A stretch of DNA of 64,000 bases. Source: Gemmatimonadota bacterium. GTDB lineage: Bacteria > Latescibacterota > UBA2968. The notes below the pieces were generated by a model. That model did no database searches. It had not been told where the DNA came from and was given only the letters and a program-made list of their open reading frames with translations. The DNA is taken from NCBI GenBank assembly GCA_002714465.1, contig PAXL01000034.1, forward strand, positions 111,696-175,695, in the 5' to 3' direction. The position numbers and the translations under genes were made by a program. Below, in pieces: positions 1 to 7,259 of the stretch; within the stretch, counting starts at the first letter, position 1, and every line of letters starts with the position of its first letter.

Positions 1-1
1 A

Positions 2-991
2 TTCGTCAAGGCTTTCGAGGAATCGTTTGCTGTATACTGCGGCCTACCTTACGGAGTGGGAGTCAGCTCAGGAACTTCGGCGCTCCACGTCCTGTTCGCA
101 GCACTCGATATTGGTCCCGGCGACGAGGTAATAACGGTCCCGAACACCTTCATCGCTACGGTCGAAACCATCGTGCAGACTGGCGCCACGCCTGTGTTCG
201 TCGATGTTGACAATACGACGCTGAACATGGAACCGGGACTGCTAGAAAACGCGATCACCGAGAAAACCAAGGCCATCGTCCCTGTTCATCTGTATGGTCA
301 GATCGCCGACATGGACCCGATTCTGGAGGTCGCCAATCGACACGACCTGCTAGTCCTTGAGGACGCAGCTCAGGCGCACGGTGCGGAGTACAAGGGACGG
401 CGCGCGGGCCAATTTGGCCTGGCGGCAACGTTCAGTTTTTATCCGGGGAAGATACTGGGAGCCTTCGGTGACGCAGGTGGTCTCGTCACACACGATGCGG
501 AACTGGCTGATCGGATGCGCAGGTTGGCTGATCACGGACGGAGCGATCACTATCTGCACGAACGCTCAGGATTCAACTACAGGATGGACGGAATCCAGGC
601 AGCTGTGCTGGATGTGAAGCTGAAGTATCTGGAAAATTGGCTGGAAGCCAGGAGGGCTAAGGCGAGGCTTTACAACAGTCTGCTGTCAGATCGTGTCGCA
701 TCGACACCCGTCGAGGTTGACGGATGCAGACACGTTTACACTTACTACGTTATTCGAACGCAGATGCGGGATAAGATCCGACAGACACTTAAGGTCGCGG
801 GAATCGCAACGGGTGTTCACTACCCGACCCCCCTTCATCGTCAACCCGCGTTCGAAAAGTACAGACATAGAGAAGGGCAATTCCCGGTTTCAGAGGCTGC
901 TGCCGACCAAATCCTCTCGCTACCTCTCTATGCCGAGTTGGCTGACGAGGATATCAAGCGAATCTGTGAGTTGATCAACGGCTTAGTTTAG
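2..991 (+). CDS. DegT/DnrJ/EryC1/StrS-family PLP aminotransferase (5' partial)
   Basis: The reading frame is open to the left edge of the window, so the N-terminus is missing; about 329 residues are visible. The protein belongs to the fold-type I PLP aminotransferases that aminate nucleotide-linked keto-sugars for O-antigen, capsule or secondary-metabolite sugars. Seen: the PLP phosphate-binding stretch GVSSGTSALHVL, the conserved EDAAQAHGA block, and FSFYPGKILGAFGDAG, whose lysine should form the Schiff base with PLP. The C-terminal part (HYPTPLHRQPAF, LSLPLYAEL) is typical of the family. The sugar substrate cannot be told from the sequence, and no other sugar gene lies downstream; partners would be upstream of the window. 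Confidence 0.93.
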   Translation, partial: FVKAFEESFAVYCGLPYGVGVSSGTSALHVLFAALDIGPGDEVITVPNTFIATVETIVQTGATPVFVDVDNTTLNMEPGLLENAITEKTKAIVPVHLYGQIADMDPILEVANRHDLLVLEDAAQAHGAEYKGRRAGQFGLAATFSFYPGKILGAFGDAGGLVTHDAELADRMRRLADHGRSDHYLHERSGFNYRMDGIQAAVLDVKLKYLENWLEARRAKARLYNSLLSDRVASTPVEVDGCRHVYTYYVIRTQMRDKIRQTLKVAGIATGVHYPTPLHRQPAFEKYRHREGQFPVSEAAADQILSLPLYAELADEDIKRICELINGLV

Positions 992-1005
992 TGAACGAAC
1001 GAGGC

Positions 1006-1251
1006 TTAGGCTTCGACGAGGTCCGGCGTGGCCTCAACCCGCTGGCCTTCAAGACGACGAACAACGCGTCGGATCATCTCGGATCGTTCTTCGTTCCCGG
1101 TAATTGCGTAATAGAGCGCTAGATAGGCCAGTTCGTTCCGTCTCTTCATATCGTCGGCAAGCATCTTTTCTTCTTTCGGCTGGTCCACCCTGTGGTGGAG
1201 CGGTGGTATTGCATGGTCACTCCTTCTGGACTGCAATCCGTGTACCAGCAT
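1006..1251 (-). CDS. small hypothetical protein, charged and helical
   Basis: I do not recognise this protein. It lies on the minus strand just after the aminotransferase stop and has up to 81 codons. The first 29 residues (rich in H, R, P) look unlike the rest. An internal ATG at 1164 (MLADDMKRRNELAYL) would give a compact 52-residue helical protein ending RRLEGQRVEATPDLVEA and may be the real start. A good AAGGAG at about 1218-1223 lies in front of a different ATG in another frame, which could encode only a very short peptide, so the start is unresolved. Possibly not a gene. Confidence 0.35.
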   Translation of the reverse strand: MLVHGLQSRRSDHAIPPLHHRVDQPKEEKMLADDMKRRNELAYLALYYAITGNEERSEMIRRVVRRLEGQRVEATPDLVEA

Positions 1252-1344
1252 TGCGTATTCCGGGAATATTCTGCCGCGGCCATATGAATCAACAAGTTAC
1301 GACAACTATCGTTCGCCCCAACTGAACGGTGAATTCCTCGATGT

Positions 1345-1356
1345 TGGAATATTCCA
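1345..1356. repeat. 12-bp perfect palindrome
   Basis: TGGAATATTCCA is a perfect 12-bp palindrome in the gap before the MotE-like gene. A second GAATATTC core lies about 80 bases upstream, near 1264. It could be a dimeric regulator site in the promoter region of the following gene, but nothing else supports this. Confidence 0.3.
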
Positions 1357-1479
1357 CAGATCTACACCGATATTGGGGGACATCTCGGCACATTCTGCCG
1401 ATTTGGCCTGGATGCCCCTTGGTCTAGAAATTTGCAGAAACCGAGTTCTCCCCAGCGGGGAAAAGAGGATCGACCGAAT

Positions 1480-2109
1480 ATGAACTTCCGAACTGCAACA
1501 CTCCTGGTTCTCGGCATGTTCGGGTCGTTTGCGGTCGCCTTAGCAACGATGGTGGTCCTGTTCTGGTCGCCATCCGGGGGACAGGGTGCCCAAAAGACCG
1601 TATCTGGCGAATTGGCAGAAACGCCGATCGAGCACCTCGCCCACGAAATCCCAGCCGAGCCCCTTGTCGGAGAGGCGAAGGAATCCTACGACAGTTCAGA
1701 TAAACGGGACTCCGCAGTCACTGAGGTCGACACCACGGAAAGCGACCCTGCCCCACAAACGGTGTCGCCCTACCAGTCGGTCGCAAAACAACCATCATCA
1801 TTCCCGAAGGCTAGACCGGCCGGCCGGTCGGCACAACAAAACATCCAGCTTGAACGCGAGGAGATGAAGCTGCTTAAGAAGGAAATGCAGCGGCGTCTTC
1901 AGCAGCGGATCGACGCGAGGGAAAGAAAACTCGGCAAGCTTGCCAGACAGTGCGAAATCATGACGGCGGGTGAGGGGGTCCAGATCCTCGTGATCCTTGA
2001 TGATTCCGACCTCAGGGACGTCCTGAAACGGATGGACAGGGAAACGGCACTTCAAATCGCGGCACTCCTCCACAGACTCGGACGGGGAAGCGCTATCTCA
2101 CTCAAGTAG
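1480..2109 (+). CDS. membrane-anchored coiled-coil protein with a MotE/MgtE-N-like C-terminus
   Basis: About 209 residues from the ATG at 1480, which has AGAGGA a few bases upstream; a TTG at 1432 would add 16 residues without a good site. Layout: one N-terminal membrane segment (LLVLGMFGSFAVALATMVVL, residues 8-27), a low-complexity Ser/Pro/Glu linker, a charged coiled coil (about 125-160, EREEMKLLKKEMQRRLQQR), then a short helical domain with LVILDDSDLRDVLKRMDR and ALQIAALLHRL. This order matches MotE-like flagellar stator chaperones and the MgtE N-terminal fold. The FlhB-C-like gene 1.3 kb downstream supports a flagellar role. It sits 18 bases before serS. The function is inferred from architecture only. 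Confidence 0.6.
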   Translation: MNFRTATLLVLGMFGSFAVALATMVVLFWSPSGGQGAQKTVSGELAETPIEHLAHEIPAEPLVGEAKESYDSSDKRDSAVTEVDTTESDPAPQTVSPYQSVAKQPSSFPKARPAGRSAQQNIQLEREEMKLLKKEMQRRLQQRIDARERKLGKLARQCEIMTAGEGVQILVILDDSDLRDVLKRMDRETALQIAALLHRLGRGSAISLK

Positions 2110-2127
2110 AAGGAACGAGGTGCAGGA

Positions 2128-3417
2128 ATGATCGACATTAACCTCATCCGACAGAATCCGAAAGAAGTCGAGGCTGCCCTTCTCAAGCGAATGGACGAAA
2201 TCAGCTTTGACGAGCTGCTCGCCTGGGACCAACGGCGCAGGGACATTATTCCCGAGATCGACGGACTCAGAGGGAAGCGCAACAAGGTGTCTGCCGAGAT
2301 CCCGGCCCTGAAGAAGGAGGGCAAGGACACCATTGCGGTGCGGGAAGAGATGCGTGAAGTCTCGACTCGAATAAAGGACCTTGAGTCAACGCTCACTGAC
2401 GTTGAGGCATCAATTAGGGCGTTTCTCGAGGGTCTGCCGAACATTCCCGCCGCCGACGTGCCGGCCGGAGACAAGGAGAACAACGAGGTCATCCGGACAT
2501 TCGGTGAGAAGCCTGATCTCAGTGGGCTGGCCCCTAAAGACCACGTCGATCTCGCAACCGATCTAGGCCTAATCGACTATGAACGCGGCGTCAAGATGGG
2601 CGGCAATGGCTTCGTCTTGTATCGAGGTGATGGTGCGCTCCTCGAGTGGTCGCTCTTGAACTACTTCGTTGACGAGCACGTCAAGGACGGCTATGAGTTC
2701 GTCCTGCCGCCGCACCTCCTGATCGAAGAGTGCGGATTCGCCGCGGGTCAGTTCCCGAAATTCCGGGATGACGTGTTCCACATCCGGGGAGACGGAGACG
2801 AGCCATCGAAGCACTTTCTGTTGCCCACTTCCGAGACGGCTTTGATCAACTTCCATCGCGGCGAAATCATCCCGGAGGCAGAACTTCCGAAGAAGTATTT
2901 CGCCTACACACCCTGCTACCGGAAGGAAGCCGGAAGCTACCGGGCAAACGAACGTGGGATGATCCGGTCACACCAGTTCAACAAAGTCGAAATCTTCCAG
3001 TTTACGCGCCCCCAAGACTCCGATGCCGCGCTCGAAGAGCTGATCGAGAAAGGCGAGCAGCTGGTCAGAGGACTCGGACTGCACTACCAGGTCTCGAAAC
3101 TGGCCGCAAAGGACTGCAGTGCGTCGATGGCCAAGACCTACGACATCGAGGTCTGGATCCCGAGCATGAATGAATACAAGGAAGTCAGCTCGGCCTCGAA
3201 CGCCCAAAGCTACCAGGCTAGGCGTAGTAACACACGCTACAAGCGCGAAGACACCGGCAAAAACGAGTTCATCCACTCGCTCAATGCATCCGGACTCGCG
3301 ACCAGCCGTCTGCTACCTGCGATCGTGGAGCAGTTCCAACGCGAAGACGGTAGCGTCGACGTACCTGAGGTCCTCCAGGGACGTATAGGCAAACCGATCT
3401 TGGAGCCCGTGGCATAG
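2128..3417 (+). CDS. serS: seryl-tRNA synthetase
   Basis: 429 residues, the normal length for bacterial SerRS, charging tRNA-Ser (and tRNA-Sec). Residues 1-110 form the N-terminal antiparallel coiled-coil arm (KRNKVSAEIPALKKEGKD). The class II catalytic core shows motif 2 around CYRKEAGSYRANERGMIR and HQFNKVE, and motif 3 near NASGLATSRLLPAIVEQFQ. A purine-rich site (AGGAACGAGG) precedes the ATG. The next gene starts four bases after the stop, so the two are likely co-transcribed, although serS itself has no flagellar role. Confidence 0.98.
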   Translation: MIDINLIRQNPKEVEAALLKRMDEISFDELLAWDQRRRDIIPEIDGLRGKRNKVSAEIPALKKEGKDTIAVREEMREVSTRIKDLESTLTDVEASIRAFLEGLPNIPAADVPAGDKENNEVIRTFGEKPDLSGLAPKDHVDLATDLGLIDYERGVKMGGNGFVLYRGDGALLEWSLLNYFVDEHVKDGYEFVLPPHLLIEECGFAAGQFPKFRDDVFHIRGDGDEPSKHFLLPTSETALINFHRGEIIPEAELPKKYFAYTPCYRKEAGSYRANERGMIRSHQFNKVEIFQFTRPQDSDAALEELIEKGEQLVRGLGLHYQVSKLAAKDCSASMAKTYDIEVWIPSMNEYKEVSSASNAQSYQARRSNTRYKREDTGKNEFIHSLNASGLATSRLLPAIVEQFQREDGSVDVPEVLQGRIGKPILEPVA

Positions 3418-3420
3418 CGA

Positions 3421-3732
3421 ATGCCCTCTGAAGATGAAAGACCCGACGAGGAACCGGGATCGCGTTCGACGGCCGCTGCCCTGAAGTATCGTCCACCTGA
3501 CGACGGCGCACCTCGGCTGGTCGCCAAAGGGAGTGGCCTCCTTGCCGAGCGGATCCTCGAGCTCGCCAAGGAAAACAACATCCCGATCCATCAGGATCCG
3601 GATCTGATCACTGTACTATCCCAGCTCGATCTCGAGGCCGAGATTCCATCCGAGCTTTACAAACCCATCGCCGAGATCCTATCGTTCGTCTACCGGATCA
3701 ACCAGAAGGCAAAGGACGCCGACGACGAGTAA
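3421..3732 (+). CDS. FlhB-like C-terminal domain protein (flagellar/type III export switch homologue)
   Basis: 103 residues. After a hydrophilic N-terminus the sequence AALKYRPPDDGAPRLVAKGSG, then LAERILELAKENNIPIHQDP, LITVLSQLDLEAEIP and ELYKPIAEILSFVYRI follow the cytoplasmic domain of FlhB/YscU closely. The four FlhB transmembrane helices are absent and there is no NPTH autocleavage motif at the expected point. This matches the small stand-alone 'FlhB-like' proteins (YlqH type) found beside flagellar genes, whose exact role is unclear. It follows serS by four bases. Full FlhB must lie elsewhere if the organism is flagellated. Confidence 0.85.
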   Translation: MPSEDERPDEEPGSRSTAAALKYRPPDDGAPRLVAKGSGLLAERILELAKENNIPIHQDPDLITVLSQLDLEAEIPSELYKPIAEILSFVYRINQKAKDADDE

Positions 3733-3905
3733 AGAGAAAGGTTTCCGCAAGCTGTACCGGGGACCTCAAGCATCTCGATCGGTTTCCACACCGCGACGCA
3801 CTTTGCTGGATCGCAACTACCCGGGGCTGCTATCACCACGCCCCTTCTGGGCTCTCCACCCTCCAAGGCAGAACCTTCGCGCCTTCGGCATCAGAGGCTT
3901 GAAAA

Positions 3906-3940
3906 CACAAAGCCCGCCGGAACAACCGACGGGCTTTGTG
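3906..3940 (-). terminator. intrinsic terminator of the siroheme-decarboxylase-like gene
   Basis: A 15-bp stem with one mismatch (left arm 3906-3920, right arm 3926-3940) and a 5-base loop AACAA. Read on the minus strand the stem is followed by TTTTC, so it best serves the minus-strand gene that ends at 3975. It may also stop plus-strand transcripts from the serS side. Confidence 0.75.
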
Positions 3941-3974
3941 TCATACATTCTTCGTGTCTTTGTGCCTTAGTAGT

Positions 3975-5111
3975 TCAGCCTTTCATCTCCTCCGCATCAA
4001 CACCCATCGACGCACACCACTCACGATATACGGACGGTGAGATCTCGGACGGTTTGATCTCGCTCCGGCCACCCCAGAACACGTTTGTATAGCTGATGGG
4101 TATGTCGCAGAAGGCTAGGTGATCGTCAATCGCCTGCTTGTGTTCGAAGACCTTCTCACGCTCCATACCGTGCACGACGCCCATGATGTTGACATCTCCG
4201 AACTCGGGCCCACCTTCACGCCAATAACAATGCGTCATGATATCATGTCGACCGACCTCGCAGCCAGCTTCTATCTCACGACCTTTCGCGACGGCCCAGT
4301 GAAAGAGTGCGTTGTAACGCGTCACGCGTTCTCCAGTCTTCAGACGTTTTGAATGCTCGAGAAACGTGGAGAATCGGCCGACCACTTTTCGGGACTGCAG
4401 ATCCTCAGCAACCTCGCAGAACTGATCCAGAGAAAGACCCGCTTCTTCTGCTCTTTGCACCCAGGGATCGTCTTGGATCTCCTCCATCTCGAACTCACGC
4501 TTGAGACCCATCATCACCTGCCAGTCGAGATCCGAAAGTTCTACGACCTCGACGTGACGAGGCATAGCAGGTTCGTCTGACTTGCTCCCGGGTTCCATCG
4601 AGCGTCGCCTTACGTGCCCAACACCCAGAGCGAAGATACTCTTAGCCGGCATAAGCCGGAAGACCTCGGCACCGGTCTTCTCACACAGAAGCTCACAGTG
4701 CTTATCCATCGAGTAGGGCAGCGGTACCTTCACTGTCGTCCACAGCCGGTATCGCGCGCCCGTCTTCCCCTCATCCGTCGTACGAATCACCACGTGTCCG
4801 GAGAACGGGTCCTGCTGGAACATCCAATCGAAGATCTCGTTCAGGCGATCTTCCGAAACACGCCAAGCGACTAGAGCTCCGGGAGCGAGATTCGTAGCCA
4901 TAAGGGTTTGACGAACTCGGCGAATCGTACCTCCTTCAAGCATGGCGCGGATTCGCTTAACGACATCATCTATGGGAACATCCGACTGATCGGCGATTTC
5001 TCGAATCGGATTCCGGTGAAAGCCCAAGATCTTGTCCTCTGACACCGACAGAATCTTTGCATTTACCGGATCGTCCGTCGCAATGGGAATTGTCTCGGTC
5101 GCCATACGCAT
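3975..5111 (-). CDS. Lrp/AsnC-type protein, tandem siroheme-decarboxylase-like (AhbA/AhbB, NirDL family)
   Basis: 378 residues, about twice a single Lrp/AsnC-type subunit. The N-terminal half has a winged helix (NPIREIADQSDVPIDDVVKR) followed by GTIRRVRQTLMATNLAPGAL, like AhbA/NirL-type proteins. The C-terminal half repeats the plan and contains HDIMTHCYWREGGPEF and INIMGVVHG-like sequence (DVNIMGVVHGMEREKVFE), matching the 'SHCYxRP...N(L/I)...VHG' signature of AhbB/NirD. Known members decarboxylate siroheme to didecarboxysiroheme, toward heme d1 or archaeal-type heme. No other heme gene is nearby, so a regulatory role is possible. It lies 11 bases after clpP on the same strand. Confidence 0.65.
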   Translation of the reverse strand: MRMATETIPIATDDPVNAKILSVSEDKILGFHRNPIREIADQSDVPIDDVVKRIRAMLEGGTIRRVRQTLMATNLAPGALVAWRVSEDRLNEIFDWMFQQDPFSGHVVIRTTDEGKTGARYRLWTTVKVPLPYSMDKHCELLCEKTGAEVFRLMPAKSIFALGVGHVRRRSMEPGSKSDEPAMPRHVEVVELSDLDWQVMMGLKREFEMEEIQDDPWVQRAEEAGLSLDQFCEVAEDLQSRKVVGRFSTFLEHSKRLKTGERVTRYNALFHWAVAKGREIEAGCEVGRHDIMTHCYWREGGPEFGDVNIMGVVHGMEREKVFEHKQAIDDHLAFCDIPISYTNVFWGGRSEIKPSEISPSVYREWCASMGVDAEEMKG

Positions 5112-5122
5112 TTCTGTTGTGT

Positions 5123-5794
5123 CTAGTCTTCAAGCTCGTCGAGATTGTTGACAACGCGGCTTATCAACCCATATTCGACCGCCTCCTCTGCAGACATCCA
5201 GTAGTCACGGTCCGTATCCTCGGACACTTTCTCGATCGGCTGACCGGTCTCTTGGGCATACAGCTCATTGATCCGCTGCCTCAGCTTCAGGATCTGCTCG
5301 GCCGTCCGCTTGATGTCCTCTGCCGCACCGAACGATCGCATCGAGGGCTGGTGTATCATGATGCGTGCATTCGGAAGAGCGAGACGGTCTTGCTTCTCCG
5401 CAGCGAGCATGATCACCGTCGCAGCACTCGCCGAAAGACCCGCGCTGATAATCTTCACCCGCGGCCGAACGAACCGGATCAGGTCGTAGATAGCATATCC
5501 GTCGTCGGCGCTACCGCCGGGTGAGTTGATGAAAATCTTGATCGGCTTCTCAGGATCCTCGTGATCCAAGAACAGGAGCTGTGCAGTCACTCTTGCGGTC
5601 AGCTTGTGATCAACAGGGTCGGAAATCAGGATCGTCCTTGCTTTGATCAGGCTGCGTCCGAGGAACTCTCCGTCCTTGGATCCCTTTTCGCTCTCCTCGT
5701 CCTCCTCCTCTTCTTCTTCGTCATCCAGGCGAATGGCGTCTCGAGACGCGTGCTTCAGGCTCGTCTCGTGTGGCCATTTCCGATCGTCAAACAT
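5123..5794 (-). CDS. clpP: ClpP-family ATP-dependent protease subunit with an acidic N-terminal extension
   Basis: 223 residues from the ATG at 5794, preceded by AGGAAGG; a TTG nine codons upstream is less likely. Serine peptidase family S14. Catalytic Ser is about residue 123 in GLSASAATVIMLAA, His about 148 in IMIHQPS, and the Asp lies in TDRDYWMSAEEAVEYGLI. The oxyanion-side loop INSPGGSADDGYAIYD is intact. Unlike ordinary ClpP, about 45 residues precede the core and include a run of acidic residues (LDDEEEEEEDEESEKGSKD), and the usual GQAAS reads GLSAS. It could be a secondary ClpP paralogue partnering a particular Clp ATPase. No clpX, clpA or tig is adjacent. Confidence 0.9.
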   Translation of the reverse strand: MFDDRKWPHETSLKHASRDAIRLDDEEEEEEDEESEKGSKDGEFLGRSLIKARTILISDPVDHKLTARVTAQLLFLDHEDPEKPIKIFINSPGGSADDGYAIYDLIRFVRPRVKIISAGLSASAATVIMLAAEKQDRLALPNARIMIHQPSMRSFGAAEDIKRTAEQILKLRQRINELYAQETGQPIEKVSEDTDRDYWMSAEEAVEYGLISRVVNNLDELED

Positions 5795-5966
5795 TATACA
5801 TCCTTCCTGAAAACGTCCCAAAACGAAGGTGCCGCAGACACCGCCACGGCACCGTGAAAAGCGAACTTAATCTATCCGATCGATCTTTCTAAGTCAAGCA
5901 GTGCAAGGCTTTTAGGAGATTCCGACATGTCTTGACTTGGTCTGAAGCGAAGCGGACATTTCATGG

Positions 5967-7259
5967 GTGACTTCCTCTCCCCCACTTCACCGGACTGCCC
6001 GAGGTCGAGCGATCGACATCCTCGACCGGGTCGACGCCGGAGCATACGCCAATACCCTGCTCGACAAAGAGCGTGACTCTGCGGACGCCCGCCTGCTACG
6101 CGAGATCGTTCTGGGAACGCTCACCTGGCGGGGACGTATCGACCACATCCTCAACGCCTACCTGAAGCAACCGATCCGCACTCTCAAGCGTCCGTACGCA
6201 AACCTACTGCGCTCCGCCGCTTACCAGATTCTGCATCTGGACCGGGTACCGAGCTACGCTGTCGTATCGGAGTCCGTCAACCTTGCCCGTCGAGGGGGCA
6301 AGGGTTTGTCGTCAATGGTCAACGCAGTGCTTCGAGGTGTATCGGAGTCTCGGCGGCAGGTTCAGTGGCCAGACCCACTATCACAGCCTGTCGACCATCT
6401 CTCTACAGAATACTCGCATCCCGCCTGGCTTATCGAACGCTGGGTTAAGCGATTCGGGACGGAACGCACAAGAGCACTATGTGAGGCTGGCAATACCCGT
6501 CCGCCTCTGACAATTCGGACAAACCTTCTGCGTACCACTGCCAAAGATCTGGCCAGGACACTCGAAGAATCCGGCATCTCAACGACAGGCACACCTGGCC
6601 TGGCCGACAGCCTGAACATAGCAGTAGCTAAGGGACTCTTCGCGACCGCCGCACACAGAGAGGGCTGGTTCAGCGTGCAGGGCCCCGGGGCCGCTCGGGT
6701 ATCCGGCCTGCTCGAGGCCTCGACCGGTGATAAAATCCTCGATGTCTGCGCGGCCCCGGGGGGCAAAGCGGCCGTAGCTGCTTCCAAAGGTGCCGCCGTC
6801 ATCGCATCTGACCTGTCACCTTCACGAATCGTACGATTCAAGGAAAACGCGAATCGACTGCGGATGGATATCGATATCGTCGTCGCAGACGCACGAGCCA
6901 TCCCGTTCAGCGCGAAGTTCGACCATGTCCTCGTCGATGCTCCGTGCACGGGCCTTGGCACGCTCTCCAGACATCCAGAGATCCGCTGGCGACGCCAACC
7001 CAGCGACATCCACCGAATGGCATCGCGACAGCTGGAAATCCTCCTTTCGGCGGCAGGCCACGTTCGATCTGGTGGATACCTTGTCTACACGACGTGTACT
7101 ACAGAACCACAGGAGAACGAGGAGGTTATAGAAGAATTTCTCAGAACAGAAAGCGGGTTCTTCAGGGATTGCGACGATCTGTATATCCTACCTGACATAG
7201 ACGGAACAGATGGGGCATATGGCGCACGTCTCAGAAAAGGAGACGGAAAAGCCTTATGA
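5967..7259 (+). CDS. rsmB: 16S rRNA m5C967 methyltransferase RsmB
   Basis: 430 residues from a GTG. The N-terminal NusB-like RNA-binding domain covers residues 10-140 (ARGRAIDILDRVDAGAYANTL). The SAM-dependent m5C methyltransferase domain follows, with the SAM loop LDVCAAPGGKAA, the DAPCTGLGTLSRHPEIRW motif and the catalytic-cysteine motif YTTCTTEPQENEEVI. It modifies C967 of 16S rRNA using SAM. The stop overlaps an ATG of the following TPR gene by four bases (ATGA), so the two may be translationally coupled. Confidence 0.96.
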   Translation: MTSSPPLHRTARGRAIDILDRVDAGAYANTLLDKERDSADARLLREIVLGTLTWRGRIDHILNAYLKQPIRTLKRPYANLLRSAAYQILHLDRVPSYAVVSESVNLARRGGKGLSSMVNAVLRGVSESRRQVQWPDPLSQPVDHLSTEYSHPAWLIERWVKRFGTERTRALCEAGNTRPPLTIRTNLLRTTAKDLARTLEESGISTTGTPGLADSLNIAVAKGLFATAAHREGWFSVQGPGAARVSGLLEASTGDKILDVCAAPGGKAAVAASKGAAVIASDLSPSRIVRFKENANRLRMDIDIVVADARAIPFSAKFDHVLVDAPCTGLGTLSRHPEIRWRRQPSDIHRMASRQLEILLSAAGHVRSGGYLVYTTCTTEPQENEEVIEEFLRTESGFFRDCDDLYILPDIDGTDGAYGARLRKGDGKAL

